NCBI RefSeq assembly: GCF_009183655.1
Contig: NZ_WEIO01000008.1
Location: 1-64,000, forward strand
DNA: 64,000 nucleotides
Source of the DNA: Bacillus aerolatus
GTDB lineage: Bacteria; Bacillota; Bacilli; Bacillales; Domibacillaceae
Direction of reading: 5' to 3'
The notes below the pieces were generated by a model, which was not told the origin of the DNA, did not search any database, and worked only from the letters and a program-made list of their open reading frames with translations. This document shows, one piece after another, positions 15,934 to 26,348 of the stretch. The position numbers and the translations under genes are program-made. How positions within the stretch are numbered: position 1 is the first letter of the stretch; the number at the start of each line of letters is the position of its first letter.

Positions 15934-18048
15934 TTAAACACTCCTCGATTCTTTTATTTTTTCTTCAATAAATTGCTCAAATGTGGCCGCTAAGTAAGAT
16001 TGGATCGGCTCTGCTTGTTTTGATTCAAATAGTTGGATGCTTTCATTATTTTCAATAATGGATGCGCTGATCAAACTAAGAATTTCAAGACCGTGGGCGT
16101 GATACGGCTCCGGTGAGAGCAGTAAAAGAAGAACATCCACTTTTATCTCCGTCTCGTCCATCGCCCGAATTTTGAGCGGATCACCGAGTGCAAGCAAAGT
16201 AAAAGAAGGTTCTTTTACATCGGCATGGCGCGTATGGAATAAAGCTAGATTCGTCCCCGGAATTCCGAGACCGCCCAGCTGTTCCCGCTCAAGCAGCGCC
16301 GCGAACACCGTATCGGCGTTATGTAGCATGTCTTTCTTCACCAGTTCACGGCAGGCAAAATCCAATGCACTCTTTATTGAATGTCCTTTTTCTAAAGAAG
16401 AAAGTTTAAAGCTGGCCAGCATTTCAGCCGCCGCTTCTGCATACAAGTGCAGCCCATTCAATCTTTTTGTTACTCGTTCGGCAGATGCAGCTGGCAGATC
16501 GACTTTTTCTTTGCGCCGAACAGTTGACTTTATTAATGGCTGCTTTTTTATATACTGACGAATTCTTTCTATTTCATCGTCTGTCAATATCGGGCTGACA
16601 ACAATATAAGTTCCGGAAAAGTCCGGCAGTTGAATCGTGGAAATAACGAGGTCTTCTTTATTAATGCTGATTTCATTTAGCTCAAATAAAGAAATATTCG
16701 TTACCTCCTTTATTTCAGGGAGCTCCCGACGCAGCCTCGTGGCGAGCATTTTAGAAGTGCCGATGCCGCTTGAACAAATAATATAAGCTTTCAAGTTGTT
16801 TGTTTTTACTTCGCCAAGCAAGGCTGCGCCGAAATGCATCACGAGATAGCCTACTTCTTCATCGGGCACTGGCAATTCTGGGAAGACTTTTTTCACTCCT
16901 GCTTTAACAATTTGGAATAAGTCGGCATACTCTTTTTGAATGTTCAGCAACAGCGGATTAGTAATCCCCATTTGTTGTTGAATGCGATAAAGAGCCGGTT
17001 TTAAATGAGCAACAAGGCCATGAAAAAGAGAATCATTGTCCGCTAAGTCAACATCCAGTTCCACTTCCACATAATGGATCAGATTTTTTGCTTTTATCGC
17101 CGTTTGCAAGCTCGATTTTTCCAGCAAATATTCGTGATCTTGGCGAATTTTCGCTCCTTGCAAATGCATCGTTATATACCCGACTTCTGCTTTTGGAATA
17201 TCCATTTTAAATATAGTCATTAATTGATTGATGATTTTCTTCGCTACTGGATATTCCGGGGAATTTTGCAGCTTTTCGAGATAGGCTGCGCTCATTTGAA
17301 TGTTTTCCCCTTGTTTTATGCGCTCAATCGCTAAGGCAAGGTGGACAATGAGCCCGATATAAGCGCTGTCTGCGATAGAATAAGGTAATTCCTGCTGTAT
17401 CTCTTCCATCGTTTCTTCCACTGCAAGCAACGTGTCTTTATCAATGAGGCGAAGCAATCGCTCTGAGATGGAATCTTGATGACGGACCGATTTTTTTTGG
17501 ATATTCTCTTTTACGAGCGACAAAAAAGCAGTTTCATTTAAGTTTTCGGCGATAATCACACTCATCATTCGGCGTTTCGCTGTTTCAGATCCACTGATTT
17601 CTACACCGTACCCTCTCCGGCGGATAAGCGTTAATTGAAATGACTGCAGCTGTTGTTCAATTTTCGTCAAGTCACTGCTGATCGTTGCAATCGTTACCCG
17701 CAAATCATGAGCGAACACCAAAAGCTTCAATGGCTCTGCTGCTTCAAGAAGCATACATAAAATCAGTGTCTGCCGTTCATCAGGTGTATATTCACTCGAA
17801 GCTGATTGATCAATTGATTGTTGAAGCTTACTTATTTTTTCTTGATCACCGGCAAGTTGAATCCCAATTCCCGCTTTTTTCACAAGTTTTAGTTCATATT
17901 GCTCCAACACATCTTCCACTCTTTTTAAGTCTCTGTGAATCGTTCGGACACTGACTTCAATTTCACTTGCCAGCTCTTTAATGGTCATACCTTCTTTTCT
18001 CGACAATAAAATATCGAGAATGATCTTTTCCCGGGCAGATACATACAT
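15934..18048 (-). CDS. mtlR: Mannitol operon activator, PRD-containing (MtlR)
   Basis: 704 residues from the ATG at 18048 (GGAGTG six nt upstream; the reading frame extends 11 codons further without a site). The domain order is N-terminal HTH_11 (SRKEGMTIKELASEIEVSVR), an Mga-like HTH, two PRDs with regulatory His residues (VHLALAIERI, TMHLQ; HLKPA, VMHFGAAL), a GatB-like EIIB domain with Cys (IICSSGIGTSKM) and an MtlF-like EIIA domain with LFHTRHAD. Members are activated or inhibited by HPr- and EII-dependent phosphorylation. A terminator-like hairpin separates it from mtlA, so mtlR-F-D may be partly transcribed by read-through. Confidence 0.95.
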   Translation of the reverse strand: MYVSAREKIILDILLSRKEGMTIKELASEIEVSVRTIHRDLKRVEDVLEQYELKLVKKAGIGIQLAGDQEKISKLQQSIDQSASSEYTPDERQTLILCMLLEAAEPLKLLVFAHDLRVTIATISSDLTKIEQQLQSFQLTLIRRRGYGVEISGSETAKRRMMSVIIAENLNETAFLSLVKENIQKKSVRHQDSISERLLRLIDKDTLLAVEETMEEIQQELPYSIADSAYIGLIVHLALAIERIKQGENIQMSAAYLEKLQNSPEYPVAKKIINQLMTIFKMDIPKAEVGYITMHLQGAKIRQDHEYLLEKSSLQTAIKAKNLIHYVEVELDVDLADNDSLFHGLVAHLKPALYRIQQQMGITNPLLLNIQKEYADLFQIVKAGVKKVFPELPVPDEEVGYLVMHFGAALLGEVKTNNLKAYIICSSGIGTSKMLATRLRRELPEIKEVTNISLFELNEISINKEDLVISTIQLPDFSGTYIVVSPILTDDEIERIRQYIKKQPLIKSTVRRKEKVDLPAASAERVTKRLNGLHLYAEAAAEMLASFKLSSLEKGHSIKSALDFACRELVKKDMLHNADTVFAALLEREQLGGLGIPGTNLALFHTRHADVKEPSFTLLALGDPLKIRAMDETEIKVDVLLLLLSPEPYHAHGLEILSLISASIIENNESIQLFESKQAEPIQSYLAATFEQFIEEKIKESRSV

Positions 18049-18148
18049 GTCGTTCACTCCATTAAAAACCTGTATATTCACTTGCTAAAAAGAGTAAAAG
18101 AAGGAGTTATCTTCTTCTTTCCCGTGACAGGCTAATAAAAACACGTGG

Positions 18149-18187
18149 TAAAAACAGCCCGGTTCTCAATTGAATCAGGCTGCTTTA
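18149..18187 (-). terminator. Hairpin between mtlA and mtlR
   Basis: On the minus strand AGCAGCC-GATTC pairs imperfectly with GAACC-GGGCTGT, followed by TTTTACC, just after the mtlA stop. Confidence 0.7.
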
Positions 18188-18199
18188 TTGACTAGGAAA

Positions 18200-19972
18200 C
18201 TATCCTTTCAGTTTTTCAATCAATTCATCATACTTCGGACTGTTCAAGAAATTTTCTACCGATATGTGGCGAGCGCCCGACAGCTTTGCTTTCGCGCGGT
18301 CAGTCAAATCTTTATGCGTAATGACGACGTCTGCATCTGGCGGTAAATTGCTGACAGCTGTATTAGCAACTGTCACGTCCAGTCCTGCTTTTTGCACTTT
18401 GTTTTTCAAAATGGAAGCACCCATGGCACTTGAGCCCATCCCGGCGTCACACGCAAAAATAATTTTCGATACATCTGCATAGCTATCGTTAGCTGGTTCT
18501 GCTGCTTGAATAGGGGCAGGCGCCTGATCGCTCAGCTCACGGATTAATTCATCATATTTCGGAGAGTTCAAGAAGTTTTCCACCGAAATATGTTCCGCTT
18601 CCGGCAGCTTCACTTTCGCCCGGTCCGTTAAATCTTTATGGGTAATGACAATGTCTGCATCCGGCGGCAAGTTGCTGATGGATGTATTAGACACAGCCAC
18701 ATCAAGCCCCGCTTTTTGCACTTTGTTTTTCAAAATAGAAGCACCCATAGCACTTGATCCCATTCCGGCATCGCACGCAAAAATGATTTTGTTCACTTGT
18801 TTCTTCTTTTTACTAATCTTTTCTTCATTCACTTCTACAGGTGCATCTCCCGTTTGAATCAGCGATGAAGCATGGCTTTCTTTCCCTTTTAAAGCAGATG
18901 TTTTTTCAGCCGCTTTGGCAAGGTCGTCTTCATCTGTTTTCTTCGATGCTTTCAAAATAACGGATGAAATGAGGAAAGAAACAACGGTAGCGGCCAGTAC
19001 ACCTGCCAAGACGCCAAGATAGTTTCCACGCGGCGTCATCGCTATAATAGCAAAGATACTGCCAGGTGACGGAGCAGCGACTAATCCTGCATCAAATAAC
19101 AAGAAAGTGAATATTCCAGTTGCCCCGCCTGAAATCGCGGCCACGAGCAAGAGCGGTTTCATTAAAATATAAGGGAAGTAAATTTCGTGAATTCCACCTA
19201 AAAAGTGAATAATGGCTGCTCCTGGAGCGGTTTGTTTCGCCATGCCTTTCCCGAATAAAATATAAGCGAGCAATATCCCGAACCCAGGGCCAGGATTGGA
19301 TTCTAGGAGGAATAAAATGGACTTTCCAGTATTGGCCGCCTGCTCAATGCCAATCGGGCTTAAAATGCCATGGTTAATCGCGTTATTTAAAAACAGCACT
19401 TTCCCCGGCTCGATAAAAATGCTGGCGAGCGGCAGTAAATTCGCGTCGACTATGGCTTGAACGCCGGCTGCGAGCGTCTTGTTCAATGTCAGAACAACCG
19501 GGCCGATACCTTTAAAGGCGATGATCGTTAAAATACCACCGATAATACCGGCTGAAAAGTTATTAACGAGCATTTCAAATCCGGATTTCACTTTGCCTTC
19601 GATAGCTTGGTCAAACTTTTTAATCGCCCATCCGCCGAGCGGACCCATAATCATGGCCCCTAAAAACATCGGAATGTCTGAACCTACAATAACCCCCATT
19701 GTCGCTGTAGCGCCGACGACTCCGCCGCGTAAATCATACACAAGACGGCCGCCTGAAAACCCGATTAAAATCGGCAGCAAAAACGTGATCATTGGGCCGA
19801 CTAAAGTAGCTAGGTCTTTATTCGGAAACCAGCCTGTCGGAATAAATAAAGCTGTAATGATTCCCCAGGCAATAAAAGCGCCAATATTCGGCATAATCAT
19901 TCCGCTTAAATAGCTGCCAAACTTTTGAATCTTTACTTTTATATCTGAATTTGATTGATGTTGATCTGCCAC
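18200..19972 (-). CDS. mtlA: PTS mannitol-specific EIICB with duplicated EIIB domain
   Basis: 590 residues from a GTG at 19972, 9 nt after AAAGGAG; an ATG 32 codons upstream lies before the ribosome binding site and gives a tail not seen in MtlA. The mature start (IKVKIQKFGSYLSGMIMPNI) matches MtlA. Residues ~10-350 form the EIIC membrane channel. Two EIIB domains follow, ~395-480 and ~503-590, each beginning KIIFACDAGMGSSAMGASIL with the phosphorylated Cys, joined by a Pro/Ala-rich linker. Typical Bacillus MtlA (~478 residues) has one. It imports and phosphorylates mannitol. Its EIIA is the separate MtlF and its HPr/EI are encoded just upstream. Confidence 0.95.
   Translation of the reverse strand: MADQHQSNSDIKVKIQKFGSYLSGMIMPNIGAFIAWGIITALFIPTGWFPNKDLATLVGPMITFLLPILIGFSGGRLVYDLRGGVVGATATMGVIVGSDIPMFLGAMIMGPLGGWAIKKFDQAIEGKVKSGFEMLVNNFSAGIIGGILTIIAFKGIGPVVLTLNKTLAAGVQAIVDANLLPLASIFIEPGKVLFLNNAINHGILSPIGIEQAANTGKSILFLLESNPGPGFGILLAYILFGKGMAKQTAPGAAIIHFLGGIHEIYFPYILMKPLLLVAAISGGATGIFTFLLFDAGLVAAPSPGSIFAIIAMTPRGNYLGVLAGVLAATVVSFLISSVILKASKKTDEDDLAKAAEKTSALKGKESHASSLIQTGDAPVEVNEEKISKKKKQVNKIIFACDAGMGSSAMGASILKNKVQKAGLDVAVSNTSISNLPPDADIVITHKDLTDRAKVKLPEAEHISVENFLNSPKYDELIRELSDQAPAPIQAAEPANDSYADVSKIIFACDAGMGSSAMGASILKNKVQKAGLDVTVANTAVSNLPPDADVVITHKDLTDRAKAKLSGARHISVENFLNSPKYDELIEKLKG
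18203..18790 (-). repeat. Tandem duplication of the EIIB coding segment in mtlA
   Basis: The 88-codon EIIB units at 18527-18790 and 18203-18466 are separated by a 60-nt linker, a repeat period of 324 nt. About 77 of 88 residues are identical, including the active-site loop CDAGMGSSA and the end ENFLNSPKYDELI. Many third-codon positions differ, so the duplication is not brand new. Confidence 0.95.
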
Positions 19973-20196
19973 ACAGATCACATCTCCTTTCCTTTTGCGT
20001 TTATAGTTTGTCCACCATTTATGTATCGGCTCTATCTTGATGATAAAACGTTTCCATAAAAGGGACAATGAATAGAAAACGCGATTTTGGCACTAGGGCT
20101 GTTGCCATTTTTAAACGGAAGAGACTCACTTGTTCAAACTATGTATATAATGCCCTTTTCGCACACCGTTACACTTTTTTTCTCCCTAACAAACAA

Positions 20197-20243
20197 AAAA
20201 ACCCCTTTTCCTATTCAGGCATCTGAACAGGAAAGAGGTTGAT
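20197..20243 (-). terminator. Terminator of ptsHI
   Basis: On the minus strand AACCTCTTTCCTGTTCAG pairs with CTGAATAGGAAAAGGGGTT, followed by TTTTTTG, just after the ptsI stop. Confidence 0.88.
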
Positions 20244-20254
20244 TGTTACGCAAT

Positions 20255-21976
20255 TTATTTTTTCAAAAACTTGTTTCTTACGAATGCTTCTACTTCTTCA
20301 GCTGTATCCATGCGCAAAATCTGCTCGTTGAATTCGCTGATTTCTTTTTGTGACAAGTGCAAGATCGCGCTTCTTGCCGGTAAAATCGAAGAGGCACTCA
20401 TGCTGAACTCGTCAAGACCAAGGCCAAGTAAAATCGGAATGGCAACTTCGCTTCCTGCCATTTCTCCGCACATCCCTGCCCATTTCCCTTCTTTATGCGC
20501 CGCATCAATCACCATTTTGATTAAACGGAGGATGGCTGGATTGTAAGGCTGGTACAAATAAGATACCCGCTCATTCATCCGGTCGGCTGCCATCGTATAC
20601 TGAATTAAATCATTTGTACCAATCGAGAAGAAATCGACTTCTTTCGCGAATACATCAGCCATGACAGCAGATGACGGAATTTCGACCATCATTCCTACTT
20701 CAATTGCGTCGGAAACAGCCGTGCCTTCTTGTTCAAGTTTTGTTTTTTCTTCAAGTAACATCGCTTTCGCCTGCCGGAATTCTTCGAGCGTTGCAATCAT
20801 CGGAAACATCACTTTTAAGTTGCCGAACGTGCTTGCGCGCAGAAGCGCACGAAGCTGTGTGCGGAACATGTCCTGCATTTCCAAACATAAACGGATCGCC
20901 CGGAAGCCTAAAAATGGGTTCATTTCTTTTGGCAAATCTAAATAAGGCAGTTCCTTGTCACCACCAATATCCAGCGTCCGGACCACAACCGGCTTTCCTT
21001 CCATGCGTTCAAGGACCGTCTTGTAAGCGGTGAATTGCTCTTCTTCCGTTGGAAGCTGATCGCGTCCCATGTAAAGAAACTCTGTACGGTACAGACCAAT
21101 GCCTTCTCCGCCATTTTCAAGGACACCATTCACGTCTTCCGGCGTGCCGATATTCGCAGCGAGCTCCACTTGGCGGCCGTCCGCTGAAACAGTAGGTACG
21201 TCCACAAACTTAGCAAGTTCAGCTTTATAGGCTTCATGCGCTGCTTTTTTCTCTTCATAGTCTTTCACAACAGCCGGTTCTGGATTAACGAGAACTTTTC
21301 CATCCTTGCCGTCAAGAATAACGAGCGTGCCGTTTTCAATTTCCGCCATCGCTGTTTTCGTTCCGACGACTGCCGGAATTTCCATCGAGCGTGCCATAAT
21401 TGCTGAATGAGATGTGCGCCCGCCGATATTTGTTGTAAAGCCTTTTACAAATTGGCGGTTCAACTGGGCAGTGTCTGATGGTGTTAAATCTTCAGCCACA
21501 ATAATGACTTCTTCAGCAATCATGCTCGGGTTTGGGATCTCGACATCCAGCAGGTTCGCAATCACTCTCTTCGTAACATCACGAATGTCAGCTGCCCGCT
21601 CTCTCATATATTCATTATCCATCGATTCGAACATAGTCACGAACATATCCGCCGTTTCTTTCATGGCAAACTCGGCGTTGGCGCCTTCTTGAGTAATTTT
21701 TTCCTTTACAGGAGTTAATAACTCGGGATCGCTTAAGACGAGTAAATGCGCCTCAAAAATATCCGCTTTGTCAGCGCCCAGTTCTTCCTTCGCATGGTCT
21801 CTAATCTTTTGCAGCTCCGTTGTCGATTGACTAATGGCCGCCTCGAAGCGTTGGACTTCCGCTTCTTTGTCAGCTACCTCTTTTTTGTCGACATGCAAGT
21901 TAGGTTCTTCTAAACGAAATGCTTTTGCAATGGCGATCCCAGCAGATGCACCGATGCCTGTTAATATTTTACTCAT
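20255..21976 (-). CDS. ptsI: PTS enzyme I (phosphoenolpyruvate-protein phosphotransferase)
   Basis: 573 residues, standard. The phospho-His is in [16 protein letters not shown] (His190). The PEP-binding C-terminal barrel has [26 protein letters not shown] and the conserved [10 protein letters not shown] with its active-site Cys. It transfers phosphate from PEP to HPr and starts the chain for all PTS sugars. It overlaps ptsH by 4 bp. In B. subtilis ptsHI follows ptsG; here it precedes the mannitol genes, separated from mtlA by its own terminator. Confidence 0.98.
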   Translation of the reverse strand: MSKILTGIGASAGIAIAKAFRLEEPNLHVDKKEVADKEAEVQRFEAAISQSTTELQKIRDHAKEELGADKADIFEAHLLVLSDPELLTPVKEKITQEGANAEFAMKETADMFVTMFESMDNEYMRERAADIRDVTKRVIANLLDVEIPNPSMIAEEVIIVAEDLTPSDTAQLNRQFVKGFTTNIGGRTSHSAIMARSMEIPAVVGTKTAMAEIENGTLVILDGKDGKVLVNPEPAVVKDYEEKKAAHEAYKAELAKFVDVPTVSADGRQVELAANIGTPEDVNGVLENGGEGIGLYRTEFLYMGRDQLPTEEEQFTAYKTVLERMEGKPVVVRTLDIGGDKELPYLDLPKEMNPFLGFRAIRLCLEMQDMFRTQLRALLRASTFGNLKVMFPMIATLEEFRQAKAMLLEEKTKLEQEGTAVSDAIEVGMMVEIPSSAVMADVFAKEVDFFSIGTNDLIQYTMAADRMNERVSYLYQPYNPAILRLIKMVIDAAHKEGKWAGMCGEMAGSEVAIPILLGLGLDEFSMSASSILPARSAILHLSQKEISEFNEQILRMDTAEEVEAFVRNKFLKK

Positions 21977-22236
21977 TTAGCTAACCCTTCTTTTTCTAAC
22001 ACATCTGTCACTGTTTGCATCGCCTCATTTTCATCTTCCCCTGAAGTAGAAATTTTAATTTCAGCGCCTGATGGAATGCCTAAAGACATAATACCTAAAA
22101 TCGATTTTAAGTTCACAGTCTTCTCTTTATATTCAAGATTAATTTCAGAAGAAAACTTGCTCGCCGCTTGAACTAAAACACTCGCCGGGCGGGCATGAAT
22201 ACCAGCCTTATCTATAATCGTAAATGTTTTTTCCAT
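21973..22236 (-). CDS. ptsH: PTS phosphocarrier protein HPr
   Basis: 87 residues from the ATG at 22236 (MEKTFTII). The reading frame starts four codons earlier at a TTG too close to the AGAGGAG site. His14 in GIHARPAS is the site phosphorylated by EI. Ser45 in [12 protein letters not shown] corresponds to Ser46, the HPr kinase site used in Gram-positive carbon catabolite repression through CcpA. Cytosolic. It overlaps ptsI (ATGA). Confidence 0.97.
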   Translation of the reverse strand: MEKTFTIIDKAGIHARPASVLVQAASKFSSEINLEYKEKTVNLKSILGIMSLGIPSGAEIKISTSGEDENEAMQTVTDVLEKEGLAK

Positions 22237-22413
22237 CAAAATAATCAATCTCCTCTACTCAAATAATGTACGTTTAAGATAATACCATTTATCTTGGCAT
22301 TATAAAAATAAATAACATTTTAAAGATAAGTTTTCAAACAACCATCCGTTTTTTTACAATTTCATCCTAAATCCAACAACAGAATTTCCGTATAATTGTC
22401 TATCTTTTCATTC

Positions 22414-22447
22414 AAAAAGCAGCCCCTTTGTACTTTAGGGGCTGCTT
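22414..22447 (-). terminator. Terminator after the YhfC-like gene
   Basis: AGCAGCCCCT pairs with AGGGGCTGCT; on the minus strand a T run follows. It lies ~45 bp after the stop codon of the gene at 22492. Confidence 0.82.
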
Positions 22448-22491
22448 CGTTCTACTATTCGTTCATCTTATTAATAAGCGCGCTTTTCTTT

Positions 22492-23265
22492 TTAATTAAA
22501 TTGCCCTTTTAGTTTCTTTATAATATAGAAAGACAAAAGAGCAAAGGCAATGATTAATGCTTCCACAATAAAAATATTTTTAATCGTGCCGGCCTGATAA
22601 AGCCCGACAAAAAAGTCAATAGAAAAGTGAAGACCGATGGCGTATAGCACATATTTAAATTTTCCCCTTCGCACCCCTAATAACACCATGAGAGAAAACA
22701 TAATTTGCATGACAATCGCTGCCACCCGTTCAATACCGCCTAACAAATACATACCAAATCCATTGTCTATTACTTGTTGTTTGATAGTTGCAACTTGATC
22801 AGCCGGAAACATGGAGAGGTTTGATTCAAAGGTCCCCGCATTGATCATCATTGCATACACGAACATATTTACAGCCATAATTGCACCGACCAATACAGCT
22901 TCAATGCCTCCGTGTCCTATGCCAAGCGACACCCCATCACCAAACTCGCGTTTTCGCTTTAAAAAAAACAAAAGAGCAAAGTAGCGGCCAAACTCTTCAA
23001 AAATGGCCGCGGCAAGTCCGCCGTATAGCGCAAACACATAAGGATTATCTGTCATTTTCAGCGACGGGCCCGTTGGGTCGATCATCACCACATGAAGCCC
23101 CGCTTCGAGCACCTGGGCAAATAAAATAAAAACAACCATCCCGGCTAAAAACGCTTTCCATGAGAACTGGCCTTTCTTTCCCCAATAAATGATTAAGCCG
23201 ACAGGCACAAGAATAGAAATTAAAAACTGGACGGCCATTCCCGCAAAAGCTGTTGTTTCGATCAT
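22492..23265 (-). CDS. YhfC-family membrane protein (putative intramembrane metalloprotease)
   Basis: 257 residues from the ATG at 23265 (GAGGTG six nt upstream). Seven or so membrane segments. The family hallmarks are EEFGRYFALLFFLKR (Glu-Glu pair) in the middle, a Gly-His-Gly-Gly-Ile-Glu segment (GIGHGGIEAVLVG), and a His-x-x-x-Asp pattern near the end (IGLHFSIDFFVG). These His/Glu residues resemble the CPBP/PrsW-like intramembrane protease motifs. It is monocistronic. No substrate can be inferred. Confidence 0.82.
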   Translation of the reverse strand: MIETTAFAGMAVQFLISILVPVGLIIYWGKKGQFSWKAFLAGMVVFILFAQVLEAGLHVVMIDPTGPSLKMTDNPYVFALYGGLAAAIFEEFGRYFALLFFLKRKREFGDGVSLGIGHGGIEAVLVGAIMAVNMFVYAMMINAGTFESNLSMFPADQVATIKQQVIDNGFGMYLLGGIERVAAIVMQIMFSLMVLLGVRRGKFKYVLYAIGLHFSIDFFVGLYQAGTIKNIFIVEALIIAFALLSFYIIKKLKGQFN

Positions 23266-23430
23266 TTGCTTCACCTCTTTTTATATCTTTATTTATAATG
23301 ATATTAATCAACTTGCGAAAAAAGCAAAATAACTTTCATTATATTTAGAACTTTTATTTGTTTTTAAGCTAGTTAGTTAACATCGCTATATTTCATAAAA
23401 TTTTGATTAATATAAAGAGCCTTATGATAT

Positions 23431-23463
23431 AAAAAATACCCTCTCAACTTTCCAAGAGAGGGC
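23431..23463 (-). terminator. Terminator of the amidase gene
   Basis: CCCTCTC pairs with GAGAGGG; on the minus strand TATTTTTT follows. Confidence 0.85.
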
Positions 23464-23529
23464 TTCGCTAATTTAGAGACTAAGTCATCAGCTTCATTCA
23501 CTTTTTGATGACTAGTTTTTTACATTTTA

Positions 23530-24984
23530 TTAATGTTCGATTTGCTTTAACAAAGGGGATGTTGTATTCCACAGACCGGCTTTTTCAAGCTGCCCAGCGA
23601 GTCTAAAGAGTGTTGCTTCATCAGCAAAGCGGCCGGCAAACTGCATCCCTATTGGAAGACCGGTTCTACTCCAGCCAAGCGGCAAGGAAACAGCAGGCTG
23701 GCCTGTTGTGTTAAATAATCGGGTAAATGGAAAATAGTTAAACATTTTTTTACCAAATGTCCGCATGTCGCTCTCTGGTGCATTCATATTAAGCTCGCCA
23801 AGCGACAGCGGCGGTTGAGCGGCTGTTGGTGTTAGCAGCACATCATAATTGGTAAAAAATTCTCCAACTGATCTTGAAATCCTATTCTGAATATTAAAAG
23901 CCTCTAAAAGTTCAGTAGCTTTTAAGTTTTGACCCGTTTGATAGGCGGACCAGATGGCCGCTTCAAGATTTTCTTCAGAAGGAACGCGATTTAGTTTGGC
24001 AGAAGCATGATTAATCGCGCTCGTTGTGTAAGCCGCTTTTATGCGCAGCGCAGAAAGTGCATGCAGCTCTTCATCGACTATGGGAGCGGCTTCTACCATT
24101 GTGTGTCCCAGTTCTTCACAAAGCTTTACCGTTTGATAGAGAACTTGAAGCACTTCTTCATTAACAGTGGCATGATTTTGCGGATGCGCCGACCAGGCAA
24201 TTCGGAGCCGTCCTGGAGGACTTAGGGCTTCTTCGCTATATGGTCGTTTTGGTCGCTCCGCCCATGCATAGCAGCCAACGTCAGGGCCTTTTATAAAATC
24301 GAGTAATGCAGCTGTATCTCGGACGCTTCGAGTAATGGCAAAGCTGGCGGAGCGTCCGTATGCAGGTTCGCTCACATTTGGTCCAGCTGGGACGCGGCCT
24401 CGCGTTGGTTTAAATCCTATTAATCCATTATAGGAAGCGGGTACGCGAATGGATCCAGCTCCATCATTTGCATGTGCAATCGGTACAATTCCTGCTGCTA
24501 CTGCAGCGGCAGAGCCGCCGCTTGAACCACCGGCACTGCGTTCTAGATTCCACGGATTACGTGTAGGACCGTGAAGAACGGACTCAGTAGTAAAATTATA
24601 TCCAAATTCAGGTGTTGTCGTTGTTCCAACAGTTACTAATCCTGCTTTCCGAAATCTCGTCATTAACTCATCATCAGCCGGTGATGCAAAACCATCGAGT
24701 AAACGGCTGCCACTGCTTATGGGCACACCTGCAGCTTGTATGCCTAATTCTTTAATAAGAAAGGGAACACCTTTAAAGGGACCATCGGGCAATCCTTTCT
24801 CTATTTCCTTATCTGATTGTTCAGCTAAAGCTTGCACAATGGCGTTAATCGTTGGATTTAATTTTTCAATCCCTTCAAAGGCAGCTTCTGCTAATTCTTT
24901 TGGAGTCACTTCTTTTTTCTTAACTAATTCAGCCAGCCCTGTAGCATCATATTCTGAATAGTGGCAAAAATCCACTTTGTTCAA
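23530..24984 (-). CDS. Amidase (amidase signature family)
   Basis: 484 residues. The Ser-cisSer-Lys triad is visible: Lys79 in FLIKELG, Ser154 in the Gly/Ser-rich signature [15 protein letters not shown], and the nucleophile Ser178 in [12 protein letters not shown]. It hydrolyses an amide to acid and ammonia. It differs from GatA in its C-terminal half, and there are no gatC/gatB neighbours. It lies 47 bp downstream of an MFS transporter gene in the same direction, so the two may import and cleave one amide compound. The next units encode aminotransferase, aldehyde dehydrogenase and permease, so an amidated omega-amino acid is a possible, unproven substrate. Confidence 0.9.
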   Translation of the reverse strand: MNKVDFCHYSEYDATGLAELVKKKEVTPKELAEAAFEGIEKLNPTINAIVQALAEQSDKEIEKGLPDGPFKGVPFLIKELGIQAAGVPISSGSRLLDGFASPADDELMTRFRKAGLVTVGTTTTPEFGYNFTTESVLHGPTRNPWNLERSAGGSSGGSAAAVAAGIVPIAHANDGAGSIRVPASYNGLIGFKPTRGRVPAGPNVSEPAYGRSASFAITRSVRDTAALLDFIKGPDVGCYAWAERPKRPYSEEALSPPGRLRIAWSAHPQNHATVNEEVLQVLYQTVKLCEELGHTMVEAAPIVDEELHALSALRIKAAYTTSAINHASAKLNRVPSEENLEAAIWSAYQTGQNLKATELLEAFNIQNRISRSVGEFFTNYDVLLTPTAAQPPLSLGELNMNAPESDMRTFGKKMFNYFPFTRLFNTTGQPAVSLPLGWSRTGLPIGMQFAGRFADEATLFRLAGQLEKAGLWNTTSPLLKQIEH

Positions 24985-25031
24985 CTCCTCGCTTTTTAAT
25001 CTGTCGCAAAGACATTAGCAGCAACTCTTTA

Positions 25032-26294
25032 TTAGTTTACTTCTGCTTGCTTCTTAATTAATTGAGAGGCTTTTACTGTTTCTTTATCAGGATTAGTAAA
25101 GATCAAAAAAATCAAACTGAAAACCAATAAGATTGAAGCTGCCAGCATCACTGAATAATTAAAACCTAGGACTGTATTTTTTCCTGCCAATTGAACGACA
25201 AAGCCGGTAGCGAGAGGGCCAACAATCCCTGCTAAATTCGCTAATCCTATTAATGTTCCCGATGCTAACCCTTTTCGCTCTGGCAGCAAATGATTAGCAA
25301 TTTGCGGGGCAATGGAAAACATCGTATTAACAAGCGTTAATCCTAATCCTAAGGCGATAATGGCCCCTATCGTTGATTGAATGACTGTCGTTGAAAAAAA
25401 GGCTGCAGCGCCCAAAATTAAAGAAATACCGGCCACCAATACACGAGACTTCCGAAAACTTTTTGTTTTCTTGAATAAATGGTCTGACAGTGCTGCAATG
25501 ACTACTGACCCAAGGGCAGTAAAAATGCCAATTCCCCCAACGATATACCCCATTTGCATTGGTGATAAGTGAATCACTTCGGTTAAATAAGTTGGCATCC
25601 AAACAAATGCCCACGATAAAATCCAAAAGGCGGAGAAGAAAGCTAAAGTCGTAAGAATAAAGTTAGCGGAAAGGAATACCTTAGAAACTTCCTTCCATTT
25701 AACCTTTGGTAACTTTTCTCGAGGCTCATGAGCGGCAACTTGACTTTTAGGTTTTTCACGACCAAAAGTGATCCACAATATGCACCATATAAGACTGAGA
25801 GCTCCTAAAAAACCGAAGCCAATACGCCAGCTGTAGCTGTGAATAATCAGAATAAGAAGCGGAGCCATTAATTTAGCCCCCATACTTCCACAGTTTACAA
25901 GTGAGATCGCAAATGCCCGCCGCTCCGGTGGGAACCATTTGCTGATGTGGCTAATAGCGGTTGCATAATAAGGCCCTTCAAAAGCCCCTAGAATCACCCG
26001 TGAAAAAATTAACAATGGCAAACTATAAATAGCGAATGCCCCTAACTGACAAATTGTCCAGACAATAGCCATAATCGTTAACATTTTCTTTGTCCCTATT
26101 TTATCTGACAAAGCAGCCCCTATAATGCCGGCAACAGAAAATAACCAGTAAAAACTACTTCCGACCATTCCCCACTGAGCGTATGTAAGGTTCAGATCTT
26201 CCATAATCGGAACTGCCGCATAGCCTACAATTGCCTTATCTGCATAGTTGATGATGTACAAAAAGAATAAAAAAACAACAATAACCCAACGCAT
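25032..26294 (-). CDS. MFS transporter, paralogue of the 3060-4334 carrier
   Basis: 420 residues from the ATG at 26294 (AAGGGGG seven nt before; the frame's earlier ATG lies ahead of that site). Twelve hydrophobic segments, loop motif LSDKIGTKK near residue 60, and the NYADKAIVGYAAVPIMED opening shared with the acyl-CoA operon transporter. Family: anion:cation symporters. It is probably co-transcribed with the amidase 47 bp downstream, so it likely imports the amidase substrate or a related acid. Upstream lies a decayed hydrolase gene. Confidence 0.87.
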   Translation of the reverse strand: MRWVIVVFLFFLYIINYADKAIVGYAAVPIMEDLNLTYAQWGMVGSSFYWLFSVAGIIGAALSDKIGTKKMLTIMAIVWTICQLGAFAIYSLPLLIFSRVILGAFEGPYYATAISHISKWFPPERRAFAISLVNCGSMGAKLMAPLLILIIHSYSWRIGFGFLGALSLIWCILWITFGREKPKSQVAAHEPREKLPKVKWKEVSKVFLSANFILTTLAFFSAFWILSWAFVWMPTYLTEVIHLSPMQMGYIVGGIGIFTALGSVVIAALSDHLFKKTKSFRKSRVLVAGISLILGAAAFFSTTVIQSTIGAIIALGLGLTLVNTMFSIAPQIANHLLPERKGLASGTLIGLANLAGIVGPLATGFVVQLAGKNTVLGFNYSVMLAASILLVFSLIFLIFTNPDKETVKASQLIKKQAEVN

Positions 26295-26348
26295 AAAAAT
26301 CCCCCTTTTATTCATCTATTTCGACAAATTGTAGATCTTTACTAGCAA

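Noticed and set aside
20041-20060. Possible CRE upstream of mtlA (AAAACGTTTCCAT)
   Set aside because: Only one half matches the CcpA pattern; too weak to list as a feature.
20085-20105. TTGGCAC on the plus strand, sigma-54-like
   Set aside because: The next TTGC is 8 rather than 5 nt away and it points away from mtlA.
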